DNA of 64,000 bases, taken from assembly GCF_047948215.1 (NCBI RefSeq), contig NC_134463.1, positions 55,000,201-55,064,200 of the forward strand. The letters run 5' to 3'. A model generated the notes under the pieces. The model did not search any database. It saw nothing but the letters and a program-made list of their open reading frames with translations, and was not told where the DNA came from. The stretch is from Lycorma delicatula (Eukaryota > Arthropoda > Insecta > Hemiptera > Fulgoridae). How positions within the stretch are numbered: position 1 is the stretch's first letter; each line of letters begins with the position of its first letter. This document shows, in pieces, positions 22,411 through 34,660 of this stretch. Position numbers and translations under genes: made by a program.

Positions 22411-23954
22411 GGACAAGTAAACATCGCAGTACCCATAATTTTTTATTTTTAGTAAAATACAATTTTTTTTTTTTTAACTTTGTTGAATAACACTGCATTA
22501 ATCTGCGCCGATTATTGAAGTAAATAATATTCCAATAAACAAATTTTAACCTAATACAAGCGTGGGCTGAATGAAAAACACTTAAAACATCAGTTTGTTT
22601 AAACATTAATTTTCAAGATTGAAAATCAATCTGCATCTAGTATTAATGCAGACGACATGGGAATTTTAAAAAAATGGTAATCCTGCAGGACCCGATTTAA
22701 GAATAATTTATTTTTTTAATAACGTCTATTACTTCATTTTTTATAAGTCGTGGTTGAAATTAAAAATGTTATATGAAGTAACTGTCGAGCAACTGGGTCA
22801 AATGGAGCCAAATTTTATTTTTAATAAATAATATACAAGTTATCTAAGTACAGTATAATTTTTGATGATAAAAAAAATCATTCGGTCAAGATGATGATCA
22901 GCTAGGACCCTAAAAATGTTTAGCAAAAATTTTGATATTTTCTCGATTATACTTTTAATACTGCATAATTTTTTACTTAAAAACTTGATGAAGAATAAAT
23001 GTTTTTATTGAATATTTTGATATTTTTTGCAATTATGAGTCAAATCGAATTAACGGTACTATACTAGGTCAACCAAACCAATAAAAATACTATTTTCACT
23101 ATTAATAATTAACAATTACATTAATTATATTCATTAATGACATATTTATCAGTAATGTTCACAATTTTTATTTTTATTTTTTAATTTTATTTAATAAAAT
23201 TATTAATTTTAGGTATTAAAAATTATTTGCTTTTTGTATCCTTAAAAGCAGAATAATAAAAATAATAACATTATTTACAATTTTTATTTAAAATTTAATA
23301 AATTTACTTAATATCCTAATCTTATTGCATTATTCTCACCTAAAAATATTTTTTGAACATAAGGCCAGCCCAGGAATGTTTTGCAATCCTTTGTCGGATT
23401 TTTTAAATGATTACTACAGCGTACCCTATAAATATTCTTTAACTACGTATTACCTAATAATATCCTAAATCCAATTTATCTTTCAGTCCCATCATAATAA
23501 AAGTTGCGGCAGGATATCTACTCGTGTGCGCGCATGAATCGATATAACAGCCATGAAATTTTATTATGTACCCAACTTCATTCTTTATTAAGATATTTAG
23601 CGATATTTATTTCATAATAAAAATTAAATTTCGATGTTATAAACGAGAAATATTCAAATAATATGAAAATTACTCTATCAGAGAAGATATTTCGAACCTA
23701 ATTTTATGATGCCTGTTTCAGTGTAGTCAACAATAATATTACTACTAATGGCACAAATCTAAAAATTTTTAAAAATGGATCGTTGAAAAGTATTTTGCCT
23801 ATAATTTGAAAGTTATTCAACAATTTCAAATACTTCACACTATTTAGAATAGCTTAAATAATTTTTAAAATTAATTTTCAGATTTCTTATGAAAATGATT
23901 TACTTCAAATAGCGCACAAAAATTATCTTTATTTTTGTATTAGCGATTTCCAAG
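22411..23954. other. AT-rich DNA without recognised features
   Basis: Nothing recognised in about 1.5 kb. Confidence 0.5.
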
Positions 23955-24160
23955 GAATGGTAACTTAACCAGCATTTCATGCGGCCGTTCTGTGTTCGAG
24001 TCCCGGTCAGGTATGATATTTTTCGATAAGCTACAAATAAAATGTATTTATGTTTATCACCCATCGGCGGCTGTTATAGGCTGCTAGCCAAAATAAAATA
24101 GTATATAAAGTCAATTATAAACATTCAACACATTTATTCATTGTTCGGAGGGAACAGATA
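23955..24160 (+). repeat. tRNA-derived SINE, long-bodied subfamily
   Basis: AGCATTTCATGCGG, TGTTCGAGTCCCGGTCAGG, then a body ending AGTCAATTATAAACATTCAA and ATTGTTCGGAGGGAACAG. The body matches the copy at 26886-27128, which differs from the short family 1 tails, so there are at least two subfamilies. Confidence 0.8.
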
Positions 24161-24190
24161 ATTTACAGCATCATCGAGAATGGTATTCTG

Positions 24191-24948
24191 CTCAGAGATA
24201 ATCAAACGAGTATTTTTTTTTTAAATTAACCAACTCAAAAAGTTGTTTTACATATCTTAGAATGTTTCAATATTTGCTCTGTTGGTCGCTTTGCAAATAG
24301 TCAGTTGATATTCAACTTCTGCCCAGGTCCGTTGGATCATCTCAAGCGTAACTGTAGCAGTGGTGATCCGTTGTCATTGTTTATAATGTTGATTCCTGAT
24401 TTTTTTCACGGTACACAATTTACATATCCCCGCAGATAAAGGTCTAATGATGTCAAATTTGGATTCTCGGAGACCAAAGTACAGGACCGGTGCCCTACCA
24501 ATCCAACGATTAGAGAATATTTAATTGAGCGCCCGTCGAACCTAAGTGTGTGGGTGCACCATCTTGTTGAAACATTACAGCAATGTTACTTTCTTATTCA
24601 ATTTGGTCAACTTGCGGGAAAATGTAAAGTTGCAGCAAGTCTAAATAAAGATGCCCTATGACAGTCGGCTCATGAAAAAAGAATGGGCTGATCATACGAT
24701 CGAACATCAAACTGCACATTTATTTTTGGGAAATCTCTGACATACTTAATAATATCGTTGGATTGCCGATATCCTATAATTACGCCGGTTGATACAACCA
24801 CTGACACGGAAAGTCGCTTTCCATATCCGCTTCTGCCAACGGACCTGGTTAGAAGTCGAGTATCGGCTGGATGTTTGCAGAGCGACCAATGGAGCTCACA
24901 TTGAAATATTTTAATGTAAAAAAAAAATACTCGTTTGATTATCTCTAG
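24191..24948. mobile_element. Element bounded by 28-bp inverted repeats over mariner debris
   Basis: AGAGATAATCAAACGAGTATTTTTTTT (24195-24220) is the exact inverse of AAAAAAAATACTCGTTTGATTATCTCT (24920-24946). The bounded 760 bp contains most of the mariner-like transposase remnant listed next, yet that remnant's N-terminal side continues past the right repeat. The repeats may therefore be terminal to a deletion derivative or may come from a local inverted duplication. Confidence 0.6.
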
Positions 24949-25038
24949 TAATTTCTGACACAATTTTTTTAAATTGTTGCAGCCGTTTTCAACGACATTA
25001 TATTTCATTGTCAAAAAAAATGTGTTAGATGTTACCAT
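24260..25038 (-). pseudogene. Mariner-like transposase remnant
   Basis: Minus-strand pieces in order: DIIKYVRDFPKINVQFDVRS, YDQPILFS, then FSNRWIGRAPVLYFGLRE, DLYLRGYVNCV and ITTATVTLEMIQRTWAEVEY with QLTICKATNRANIETF. The terminal portion (TAT-x-T-x-x-M-I-Q-R-T-W-x-E-V-E-Y-R-L-x-I-C-R-A-T-N-G-A-H-I-E) is characteristic of insect mariner-type transposases. Stops and frameshifts make it non-functional. This is a different lineage from the 17.7-kb element. Confidence 0.7.
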
Positions 25039-25084
25039 GTCATGTTAAGTATTATGAATGATTAATCAGTTATTTAATAAACGT

Positions 25085-25465
25085 AGTAATGAGACCTGCT
25101 TCTTCGTAGGGGCATCATGGTATCACCGAGGGACAACCTCACCTTGGAGGGGGTGGGAAGCTTCGGTCTGCCGCCTGCGGTGATTGGGTGGGGACTTCCT
25201 TGCAGTACTGTTGGGGGGAAAGTAAGACCTAGTCCCGGTGGAAGGTCCCTTCGGGGGTTCCCCATTAAAGGCAAGGGATAAAGATCGAGTCCTGGTGGGG
25301 AGATCTTTGGGGTCCCCTCATTACAGACATGGCGCCTAAAAGTCGAGTCCCGGCTATCCGGCCGGAACTTCGTTCCCGGCAAGGTATTTAAAGGCTATGG
25401 CACCTCTCGGAGCCGAGTTTATGTTGAGTTGTGAATCCAACTCTGGGGGGAGAAGGAGGGGGAAA
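25085..25465 (+). repeat. GC-rich LINE 3' region with 58-bp subrepeats
   Basis: A sharp GC-rich island in AT-rich DNA. Units starting at about 25,228 (AGACCTAGTCCCGGTGGAAG), 25,287 (AGATCGAGTCCTGGTGGGGA) and 25,345 (AAGTCGAGTCCCGGC) repeat with a period near 58 bp, each with a TCCCC or TCCCCTCATTA segment. The same unit occurs at 11,862-11,930 in the R1-like tail. The 102-codon antisense frame has no recognised domain. Confidence 0.6.
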
Positions 25466-26885
25466 ATAATCGCAATAATATTAAATTTTATTAATTATAC
25501 TCCATAATTGATTAACAGCATTAGTTTTGCAAAAAATAAAAATAGTTTTGTAAAATTATACAAATTTTCTTCTTGAGTAGATATCTATTTTGGTTTATTT
25601 TCGGTAGTTTGTATTTCTTTTTTTTGAATAATCTCTTTATTCATTCGTCATAAAATAAAAATAGGACTTTATAAACAAACATATTTTCCTTCATAATGAC
25701 TAAAAATAATTTTCTTCCAGTATCATAAACATTTTTGTAATTATTGATGATGGGAAGTGAATGCATAATGGTCGAAATATCTAACCGAAAAAAAACTGGA
25801 AAAATAGAAAAAAAGTACTTCATAAATCGTGTATTCACCAGAAAATTTCTCTTTTTTTTAGATTTTTAAACCAATTTCTTGAAGTCAATCCTTGTTTATT
25901 AATAACACCCTTTTTTCTATTTTATAATAAAATTATTAAGTAATATTATTACAGCTTCATTATAATTAAAAATGAAATATATTTAAAATTATTATTATAA
26001 CATATAAAAAGAAGAATATATTATTTGACGCCTACTTGGATAAATCACGAAGTAATTCCAATGATTTCCTTCTGATCCCTGTCGAAGTTTTCTCAGCAAA
26101 CCCAGTTGCAGTTAGTCCGTTATGAAGCCACTGTGCTGGCATTTTCTAATTAATAATTCAATTTCGTGTTATTTTCCAATTTAATTAGATTAATAACTAT
26201 TAATCATCTTTTTTTCTTATCTTCTTTCTTATTAGACACTGAATCTCGAGGTTTTAAATACGAGATGATTTCCAGAATTCCATACTAAACATAATAAATA
26301 ATTCCTGAATAGTAAATTATATATAAAAACAATTTTGTTTTATAATACAAAAATTATTAAAAAATAATAATAATTTTATAAAATATATTAATATATATTA
26401 TCAATAAATACAACATAGTTTTAATTAATAAATAAGTATAAAAAAATACAATAATAAAGGAACGATCATTTAGGTAGCTTGTAAAAAAAAAAGATTAATA
26501 ATAAATTTTTAAATAAAAACAAAAGGAGAATTTTGAGCAATATATATAAATGATGAAGCTTATATACAGTTTATTTTACAAATCGTTTTATCACATTAGC
26601 GCAACATTTTTCCAATTATTATTAAGTGTGTAAACTCTGCCATTAGTAGGTGGTCCGCCAATGATTAAAGACAAAGTGTCACCAAAAAATATAGATAAAC
26701 ATTATTTCCAACTTAAATAAATAATATCAGTTATTTTCATGAAATATACAAAAGGTTAAACACAAATTTTATTCATTCTTAAAATTTAAATTTATTCAAT
26801 CGTAATCATCATTTAATTATTAAATAATTATCAATATAAAAGAAAATACGAATTATAATGATAAAACAATAATAGATAACTTCAA
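25466..26885. other. AT-rich DNA without recognised features
   Basis: Nothing recognised. Confidence 0.5.
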
Positions 26886-27128
26886 GCCGATCTCCGTGGC
26901 AGAGTGGTAGCATCTCTGCCTTTCATCCGGAGGTTATAGTTTCAAGTACCAATCATGCATAGTACCACACGCTACAAAAAAAATTCATTTCATATCATCA
27001 ATCAACAGCTGTTACAGGATGTCAGCCACAATAAGACGGATATAGAACAGAGTTAATTGCTGTTAGGTTTTTCTCTTCTTCAAGTCAATTATAGACATTC
27101 AACATTCCTATTGTTCCGAGGGAACAGG
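26886..27128 (+). repeat. tRNA-derived SINE with intact A box, long-bodied subfamily
   Basis: Best preserved head in the window: CTCCGTGGCAGAGTGGTAGC (A-box region), then CTCTGCCTTTCATCCGGAGG, but the B box is degraded (AGTTTCAAGTACC). The body ends AGTCAATTATAGACATTCAA and GTTCCGAGGGAACAG. No acceptor-stem pairing is seen, so it is not a tRNA gene. Confidence 0.85.
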
Positions 27129-27545
27129 TAGATTGTAAAAAGAATCTAGGAAACACTACCAAACAATATTACAAACATTTTTCAAAACTTTTCAAAAATT
27201 CTTTATACTGCTTAGTCATACTTTACTCAAATTATTATCATACATTCCATGAGTTTAATTATTAGGTTAATTTGGATTTCAAAAGGATAACATCATATAC
27301 TGAAATTTCTAATATATTTATAAAATATCAAACACATTTTCAATCACACATTTACTATATAAAGTAAAGAAACAGTGAAGTTTTTAATTCATTTACTTAA
27401 TTAACTATCACAATTCTCGACAAACGTTTTTATTTTATAAAAAAATTTCTCATTCGATCCATCTCTGATTATGTACCATTATTGCAAAGTATTCTTTCTG
27501 TTAATTTGGATCCAATTCTTTGATTCATCGATCCCTAAGTCCATC

Positions 27546-27547
<2 letters not shown>

Positions 27548-27592
<45 letters not shown>
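27548..27592. repeat. (TA)n microsatellite
   Basis: About 22 uninterrupted AT units. Confidence 0.95.
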
Positions 27593-27594
<2 letters not shown>

Positions 27595-27599
27595 GACGA

Positions 27600-27989
27600 A
27601 AGGTTGTCAAGTTCGAAACCACAAAAACTCCCGTAACCAAGTTTTTGTCATTTTTTTATGTTAAACGGCTATCAGATTTGTCATCGGCGACCCTAAAAAC
27701 CCCGCAAAGCCGTTTTGCAGATTTTACAAATCTTTACACCCGCACCCTTAATTTACCCCTGTACGAGGGGATGCATGCAAACGTAATGGTGGAATATTGT
27801 AATGTCAGGAAGTACGTTAAATTATTACACCCCCACCCTTAATTTACCCCCGTACAGGAGAATGTTTGCATATGTGATGGTGGAATATTGTATTGTTACC
27901 TGACCTCAATACTATGCAAAATTTCATCAATCGGCAATGTCAGGAAGTATATTAAATTAAGAATGCAAGATTTGAGAACAATTGTATAA

Positions 27990-28038
<49 letters not shown>
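27600..28038 (+). repeat. Repeat with two 90-bp tandem units and an A47 tail
   Basis: 27,733-27,822 and 27,823-27,912 share TTACACCCGCACCCTTAATT versus TTACACCCCCACCCTTAATT, then TTTACCCC-GTAC, GATGGTGGAATATTGTA and so on: a diverged tandem duplication. The stretch ends in 47 consecutive A (27,992-28,038), suggesting a retroposed sequence with a long poly(A) tail. No source is recognised. Confidence 0.6.
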
Positions 28039-28039
<1 letters not shown>

Positions 28040-29921
28040 ATTTTGAGGTAAAGGTAAGCGAGTAAAAATGTACTTATCTCTCTTTTGTAGAATAAAAAAA
28101 TGTTCATTAAAATGTTTCATTAACGTTGAAAATCTTAATTAAAAATATAAAATAAAACGAGTTATCAATGAAAAGTCTAGTAAGACTTTCCCGAACGAAC
28201 ATTCTTATTACTTTTAATGTTCTCTTAATTATTAATCGATTACTAACAAAGTTATCTATCTTCTACTTACGCCACATAAGCCAAAATAATATAATTTATT
28301 TATCTCTTTTTTGGCGATTTTATGGCATAATTTATTTTTTCAATTATAAAAAAATTAGTTTCTCCGCCATTTTGGAGTCTTACAGTTGATTTACAAAATT
28401 GATATAATATGAATTTTGTAAACCTTTCATTAGTGCGTTTGAACCAACTTGACAGTTACACCATTATTGCGTAATGATTGCAAAATTTTTGGCGGCCATT
28501 TTAAGCTGGACCCAACAATCGATTGCGACCGTTTGGGTAATGATGTAATCTTCTAACGATGTTTAAACCGAATCCGAAATCAAAATCAAAAACAAAAAGT
28601 CTTCGCACACATACATACTGATTTCAATAACGAAATGTTCGTTGGTTGATAAATAAATCTTTTATTATTCAAATCGGTATGTAATAAAAAAAAAATTATT
28701 CAAATTTAAAATTAAATGGTAATTTAATTTATAAACAATCATCAACAGAAAAAAAATATTACAATGAAAAACGTTATATAGTAAATTAAACAATTACATA
28801 AAGATCAAGTTAAAAATGGTTAGATGCTACACTACGAATAAAAAAACTATCTCAGCATTTGCCTAAATGGATCAAGGGAAAACGTGGTAAAATCAGAGAA
28901 ATATCACCAAGTGTATAATTAATAATAACATAAAATGAACGACTTGATTTAAGTCCATATTAATTATTTAAAAAATAAATACATGAAATAATGTTAAGGT
29001 TAATAGATGCAGATATTAAACATAAAAAACCGCAATTAACAAGACATTAATGAAAATATTTTAAGCACAATATTTATCGTAAACGTTGAACGGGATCAGA
29101 AAATTCAGGGCTTTTTTATTTTTTAAAAATATTATTTAAAAATTCATCGACCGTAATGTATTTGTGCAAATAATCTTTTAATTGTATTTAAATTAATTGG
29201 TTGAAATATTTTATAAAATTATTACATAATTTATTAAAAAAGATAAAGAAAGCATGATAAGGTATTTCTCTATAGCCAAAGTATTATGTTGAGTTGAACG
29301 AAAACATTTAGTGGTCAAGTTTTCTAAAGCTAGATATTGTTCTCAAGTTTCATATATTTATTTAAAATTGCTATTCAAATTGTCCCAATTAGGTACATTT
29401 AATAACCGACACAATTTTATTAAATTATTTTATTAATACGTTAAAAACTCAACAAAAAGATTCAAAGGAATAACTTCCCTCCATTTTTCATCAATGTTAC
29501 CTCAAATTCCACACATTTTCGTACGCTAATCAAAATTTGATTCCGACGTACAAAGTCAAAACCAGGAAATAAATAAGATAAGGTAAAAGTAAAAGTATGA
29601 ACGATATTGCAGAATATGAAACTTTTAGTGATTTACGTGGAAATACACTACAAAATCAAGAAGGACGTTAGAACTTCGCCGGTAAGAGTTCGCAGAACTA
29701 GACGGCACGACGAAGTCAACGAACTATGTTTACAGTTCTAAACATGACCTAACCTAAAAGTGGAATGAAAATGGGAAAGAAATTAAAAAATAACCATGAA
29801 AACATTATATTTCAGTTCAATTAGATTTTTAATAAAAAATACTTTCAAAAAAATACCTCGAAGTTTGTTAGACAACGTTATTTTTCCATTTGATGACAGC
29901 GGGACTCGAATATGTTACCTC
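28039..29921. other. AT-rich DNA with a possible decayed repeat
   Basis: 28,370-28,660 has GGCGGCCATTTTAAGCTGG and CCGAATCCGAAATC, typical of non-coding repeats (compare AAATGGTGGCCATG at 43.46 kb). 29,640-29,760 is less AT-rich. No gene recognised. Confidence 0.45.
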
Positions 29922-30015
29922 TTCCTCAAAAAGGTAGGTTTACGAATCGCGCCGCTAGGTAGCAGTACTTCCTCAAAAAGGTGGGTTTAAAAATCGCGCC
30001 GCTAGGTAGCAGTAC
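29922..30015. repeat. 47-bp tandem duplication
   Basis: TTCCTCAAAAAGGTAGGTTT...GCGCCGCTAGGTAGCAGTAC (29922-29968) is followed at once by a second copy (29969-30015) with three substitutions. The unit length of 47 is not a multiple of three. Confidence 0.9.
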
Positions 30016-30570
30016 TTAACGACGCCTTTGAATTTACGAATGATCTCGAACAAAAAGTTGACAATATATTTGAAATAATAAAATTTAAAAGAAAAATGTA
30101 CTACAGCTTGTTTTAATATTAAAAAATGCTCTTATGTAAATGACAGTACTGAAGATGAAACAGTTTCTTAAATTACCATCACTTCATTAAAAAAAAAGTA
30201 TTAGTTTACAGAAGGTGCTAATGAAACACAAAAAACACGAACAGTAGGAAAGTGTTCCAAATGTGACAACAAAGATTTGTTGCATATAATTAAATTCGAT
30301 TGGTAAAATTGTTACTCTACAATTAGAACTACATGAACTAACTGATGGAGAAATAAAATAAAGTTCATTTAGTAATAATATAAAAAGTGTGTCCACGGAT
30401 ACGATAAAAATTGACAAAAATTACACTTACAAAGTAATAAGTGCAACATTACTTCACGGATCTTCGATTTGTGAAGCTCTTTATACCAGTTTTATTACAA
30501 AAGGAAAAATATGGTATGAAGCGAAATGACTATCAACCAAAAAAAAAATAAAATAATCTTTACAAAACGC
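30016..30570. other. AT-rich DNA without recognised features
   Basis: Nothing recognised. Confidence 0.5.
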
Positions 30571-31254
30571 CGTTATATCAAAAAAAATTACAATAAAATT
30601 GTAAACCGTACGATAAGAGTCTCGCAGATATCACTTATTCCGCGCAAAAAAAAAATTCTATAATATAAATAAAACTTTTTAACGTAATGATACTGATATC
30701 AAAAAAAGGTAAGACACTACATTTCTATTATCAAAATCTGTTATTAATTTTGAAACTTGTTTAAAAACAAATACATGTTACATATATGTAATAGATAATA
30801 AACAATGTTTAAGCGTTCCATATAAGAAAAAAATAGAAAAATTTGTTACAAAGCACTTACCGGCCCGATTTCATTTATTAAACAACGAATAATCATAAGA
30901 ATTGCATTATGTGTAAATGTGATACGTATTACATATAAATGAAATTGGGCCGGTAAGATTTTTGTAACAATTGTTTCTATTTTTTGCCTATTATATGGAA
31001 TACTTAAATATTGTTTATTATCATTTATTGTCTTTTAATATATTACACATCAATTTTTTTTAAACAAAATTCTAAATTAATAGCAGATTTTGATAATAGA
31101 AATGTAGTGTCTTACCTTTTTTTGATATCGATATCATTTTGTAAAAACATTTTTTTTATATTACAAAAATCTTTGTTTTTTGAGCGGAAGAAATGATATC
31201 TGCGAGATTCTTATCGCATGGTTTACAATTACATTGAAATTTTTTTGGATAAAG
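30571..31254. repeat. Foldback element with arms of about 310 bp
   Basis: The left arm (30571-30888) and right arm (30940-31254) are inverted complements almost to the centre: GTAAACCGTACGATAAGAGT faces ATTCTTATCGCATGGTTTAC at the base, GGTAAGACACTACATTTCTA faces AGAAATGTAGTGTCTTACC in the middle, CTTACCGGCCCGATTTCATT faces AATGAAATTGGGCCGGTAAG at the top. The loop is about 50 bp. No open frame or transposase signature is present. A transcript would form a long hairpin. Confidence 0.92.
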
Positions 31255-31449
31255 AGTTATACAGAAATTCAAGGTCTTCTATAGACAGAGAACGTTCATA
31301 CATCCTATAACCCTACGAATTAAAGAAATGTTCAGCTATGATGAGAGTAACGCATATCCGACCTAAGATTTAACGAAGATTATCTTAATTAAATATAATT
31401 AGCATTTTTTCTAAAAAACTAAAACTTACAAACAGGCTAGGCTTTTATT

Positions 31450-31565
31450 TCTTGTTTAACCTCCAGAACCATCGTTAGGTATTACTTCAGAGCATGAGAT
31501 AAATGACTTGTAGCGTGTGTGAAAATGCCATGCTTATCTGGGATTCGAATCCGGGACCTCCGGAC
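31450..31565 (-). repeat. tRNA-derived SINE, family 1, 5'-truncated
   Basis: Reverse-strand copy: the minus strand reads TCCGGAGGTCCCGGATTCGA, then ATCCCAGATAAGCATGGCAT, TTTTCACACACGCTACAAGT and ends TACCTAACGATGGTTCTGG plus GGTTAAACAAG. It starts at TCCGGAGG, losing the A box, much like the copy at 4942. Confidence 0.85.
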
Positions 31566-32545
31566 TAGGATTTATAAAAAGAAAAAATAACCCACCTTTG
31601 CCAATCCCTATAATTAAATGGAAATATTCAAACCAAGTATAAATTATTCAGACAGATCGATGTTGAAGTATAAAATTACAAATATGTAAATGAAATAGTT
31701 TTTATTATTAAATTTTAATTACAACATTTGCTATAGAAATACAATTTTCTAAAATTATTGTATTATTAATTAATTAAAAATTTATGTTAAATCCACACTG
31801 CACCTTTTCGTGTTAAGTAATTTCATAGCGTATTACGAAACACATCAACTGAAAAAAAAAAAGATTGTTGTTCTATTGAATCTACTGCATGTAATAGCAT
31901 AACAGAAGTTCTTTATACATATAAAGAACTTACTGGCGACGATCCAACTATTATATAGAATACATAGTCATTTAAAAACACAGATAAACGTGAAATCGAG
32001 CGCACATGAAAAGAACAGATCAATAAAAAAAAAGAAAATGAAAAAAAAAAGAAGAAAGCTATCTGTTAGTGCATCTCATAAATATAATATATAGATAACA
32101 TAATTTTGAGATAAAATCTATTCTTAATTTATGAATTATACAAAACTACTAAAACAAATTAATTATTTTACTTGTAGAATTTACTATTTATTTAATGGAA
32201 ATATGTACTTGTAGATGAAAAAACTGAAATAAATCAGTAATAAATTTAAATTACGAAAACAAATTAGTATTAAATTATCCCTTAATAGTACAGTAGTGTT
32301 TCAGAAGGAAAGGAAAATAATTTGTGAACTTTTTGTAAAACTTGAATTAAAGAAAAAGGTTCCTACAAACATAAAATGTGTTTTATTAGTTTTTCTTTTT
32401 TTTTTTACAATAAAAGTATATGTTTTTTGTAAGCTTTTATTACATCAATTTTTTCAGAATTAAATTCTCTTCGAAGTTTGATAATAAAAATTACTTTTTT
32501 TATTAATCATTTTATCAAGTTATTGTAATTCAAACCTAAAAAAAA
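31566..32545. other. AT-rich DNA without recognised features
   Basis: Nothing recognised. Confidence 0.5.
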
Positions 32546-32605
32546 AAATCTGATGTGAACACCACACGACTTCCTTGTACGCTCAATAAATTACATATTA
32601 CTACC
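32546..32605 (+). repeat. Family I hairpin end, short copy
   Basis: AAAAAATCTGATGTGAACAC, CACACGACTTCCTTGTACGC, then TCAATAAATTACATATTA. Similarity stops soon after. Confidence 0.65.
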
Positions 32606-34019
32606 TACTAGATTGTTTCTTGTGAGGTTTCATTAAAGATCGGTTTACTGCCTTTGCCGGCTGATCAAGTTGAGCTATGAGTTCGAATTAAAGTTGCAGT
32701 AGCAGAGGTAAAGCCCGACTTGCTGGCTACAGTCTGGAATGAAACCGACTCCAGGTGGAATGTATGCCGCATTACAAATGAAAGTCATATCGAATCAAGG
32801 TGAATATTCAATGACAAACCTCATGTGTTTTTCTATGACATGAGACCTCAACTAAATTTATAAGTTATCTCAATAAATCTTTATACGCTTTTAAAATTAT
32901 GAAGTCCTTCTGGAATCACCCGTTATGTAATGATAAGATTTCTACCAATTTTTCAGGTGTGAATGATTACAAAATAATTCAAATCATCTATTTTGTTGCA
33001 AAAGTTAATAAATTTAGTAAATATTTCATACTTTTCCATAGTAAAAAAGGTTTTTTTCTTGTTTAAGAAACTTAATAAATTTTTTATGGGTGGTCTAGTA
33101 CATGTTGAAAAGGATATGTTGTAAAGAAGAAATACTTCATTATATTTGATTATATATATTTCGAAATGTAGACGATGAGAGAGAGCCGGATGCAGTAGTC
33201 AGCGGTTAATATTCTGCCTGTTACACCGTCCTACCCAACTGCCGCCACCTCGATTCTCCTTCTCCTCATTCCGTTAGGGGTCGTTAGCTGTAACACTGCC
33301 TAGGGAATTTACCCACTACTACCCACTGCTACTGTACAGTATTTAAACTTTAGCATTAAAGAATAAGAGTCATTCACCTTTCACTAATGTACCTAAGAAA
33401 GATAATCAACAATATATAACTATATATTTTAAAAAAAAAATATTATTTAAAATAATATTCTGAAAATGATTCGACATTTTTTTTTCTAACAATTATAAAT
33501 ACTATAAATTGTACATTTATTTAGGTGATTACATAAAATAATTAAATTATTCTAAAGTAATAAAATATTATTTTAGAAAAACATGTAAAATCTTAGCTCA
33601 AATCAATAATTAATAATGATGTCATAAAAAAAGATTATGAAATGGGTTTGACGATAAATCCCTATACAGAGCTGGATAATTTGTACATACTATTATTACC
33701 TTATGTTAAAAATATAGTTAGATACAAAGTTTAGTTAATTTAAACAATAACGTAATAAATAGGATATGTAAAATATTTAATGAATAAATAAAAACAGTAA
33801 GTTGTGAAAATTTAGCAAGACGAAGATCAAATTTGGGTCAAATCTTTATTTATTTTTTTAAAATAAATACATAAATAGCTAATATAACAGGATAAAAAAT
33901 CAATCGAGAAGACTATAAATAGAAAAATCAGCAATATAACATAGTTTCAAAAATAGAACATTTTTACAGAATAATAAAAAATATATGTAGTAAAAATTCA
34001 AATAAATATAAATATCGGA
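32606..34019. other. Intergenic DNA with two less AT-rich patches
   Basis: 32,630-32,840 and 33,170-33,330 are less AT-rich than their surroundings (for example CCGCCACCTCGATTCTCC). I see no domain or repeat partner for either. Confidence 0.4.
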
Positions 34020-34660
34020 AAATGGATCATTGGAAACGTCCTCAAGAAAAAGGCAAGGGAAATCAGAAGAAACAAACTCGTACTAGCCTTTTAACTCACC
34101 AAAAACACCTAAAACAAAAAATATCTATCCTGGAATGTAAAAATACAACCCTACAGCATAATAATCAAACCGGAATCCCTGTACACAGCCGAAACAATAG
34201 AAAGACTGGAGAACAAAGAATGAAAAATCTCAAGAAAAATCCTAGATCCCAAATTCCAAAACACATAAAAAAAAAAATTCTGACCAATAAGAAAAAGAAG
34301 AATCAAATTCTACGTACACATTCACATAATTAGCGCAAACAGACTAACCAAACAAATCTTTGATTATTTTCACAACGAAAAGCAACCCAAATTGTTTCAA
34401 CCAAGTAGAAAAAGATCTAATAGCAATACAAATCATAGAAAACATACTTCTGGATGAAACCACCAAAACAATCACCTAAGACAAGAAAACGAAGTTCCAA
34501 ATCAAAACCAAAACCAAACGTAAGACCTGATTTTCCGAAAAGTAAGAGCGGAGAGAAATAATAATGGATAAAAAAAGAATGAACAAAAATGTGATTGATC
34601 CAACGTACCTCTAATTCGATGAAACGAAAAAGAAGAAAAATTGGTATAAAAAATTTGAAT
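34020..34660 (+). pseudogene. LINE reverse transcriptase 3' remnant (first of two)
   Basis: Broken frames give GKSEETN/EIRRNKLVLAF, SIIIKPESLYTAETIERLEN, KISRKILDPKFQN, then IKFYVHIHIISANRLTKQIF and DYFHNEKQP. The order (I-K-P-x-x-L-Y-A-A-E-T, R-K-I-L-G-P-K-F, F-Y-G-H-I-x-R-x-x-x-N-R-L-T-K-x-I-F-D) is the post-catalytic part of a LINE polyprotein, same family as 1.3 kb and 3.7 kb. It ends with DFPKSKSGE and a K-rich tail. The 103-codon frame at 34022 is a wrong-frame reading. Confidence 0.65.

Noticed and set aside
25074..25382. 102-codon minus frame in the GC-rich island
   Set aside because: It spans 58-bp subrepeats that shift its frame between units, which argues against coding use.
26886..26960. 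Possible tRNA gene (good A-box region)
   Set aside because: No acceptor stem or anticodon arm pairs, the B box is damaged, and the same head and body recur as an interspersed SINE.
29640..29760. GC-richer patch considered as a foldback or MITE end
   Set aside because: Only a short GTTCG/CGAAC pairing is present, with no matching second end.
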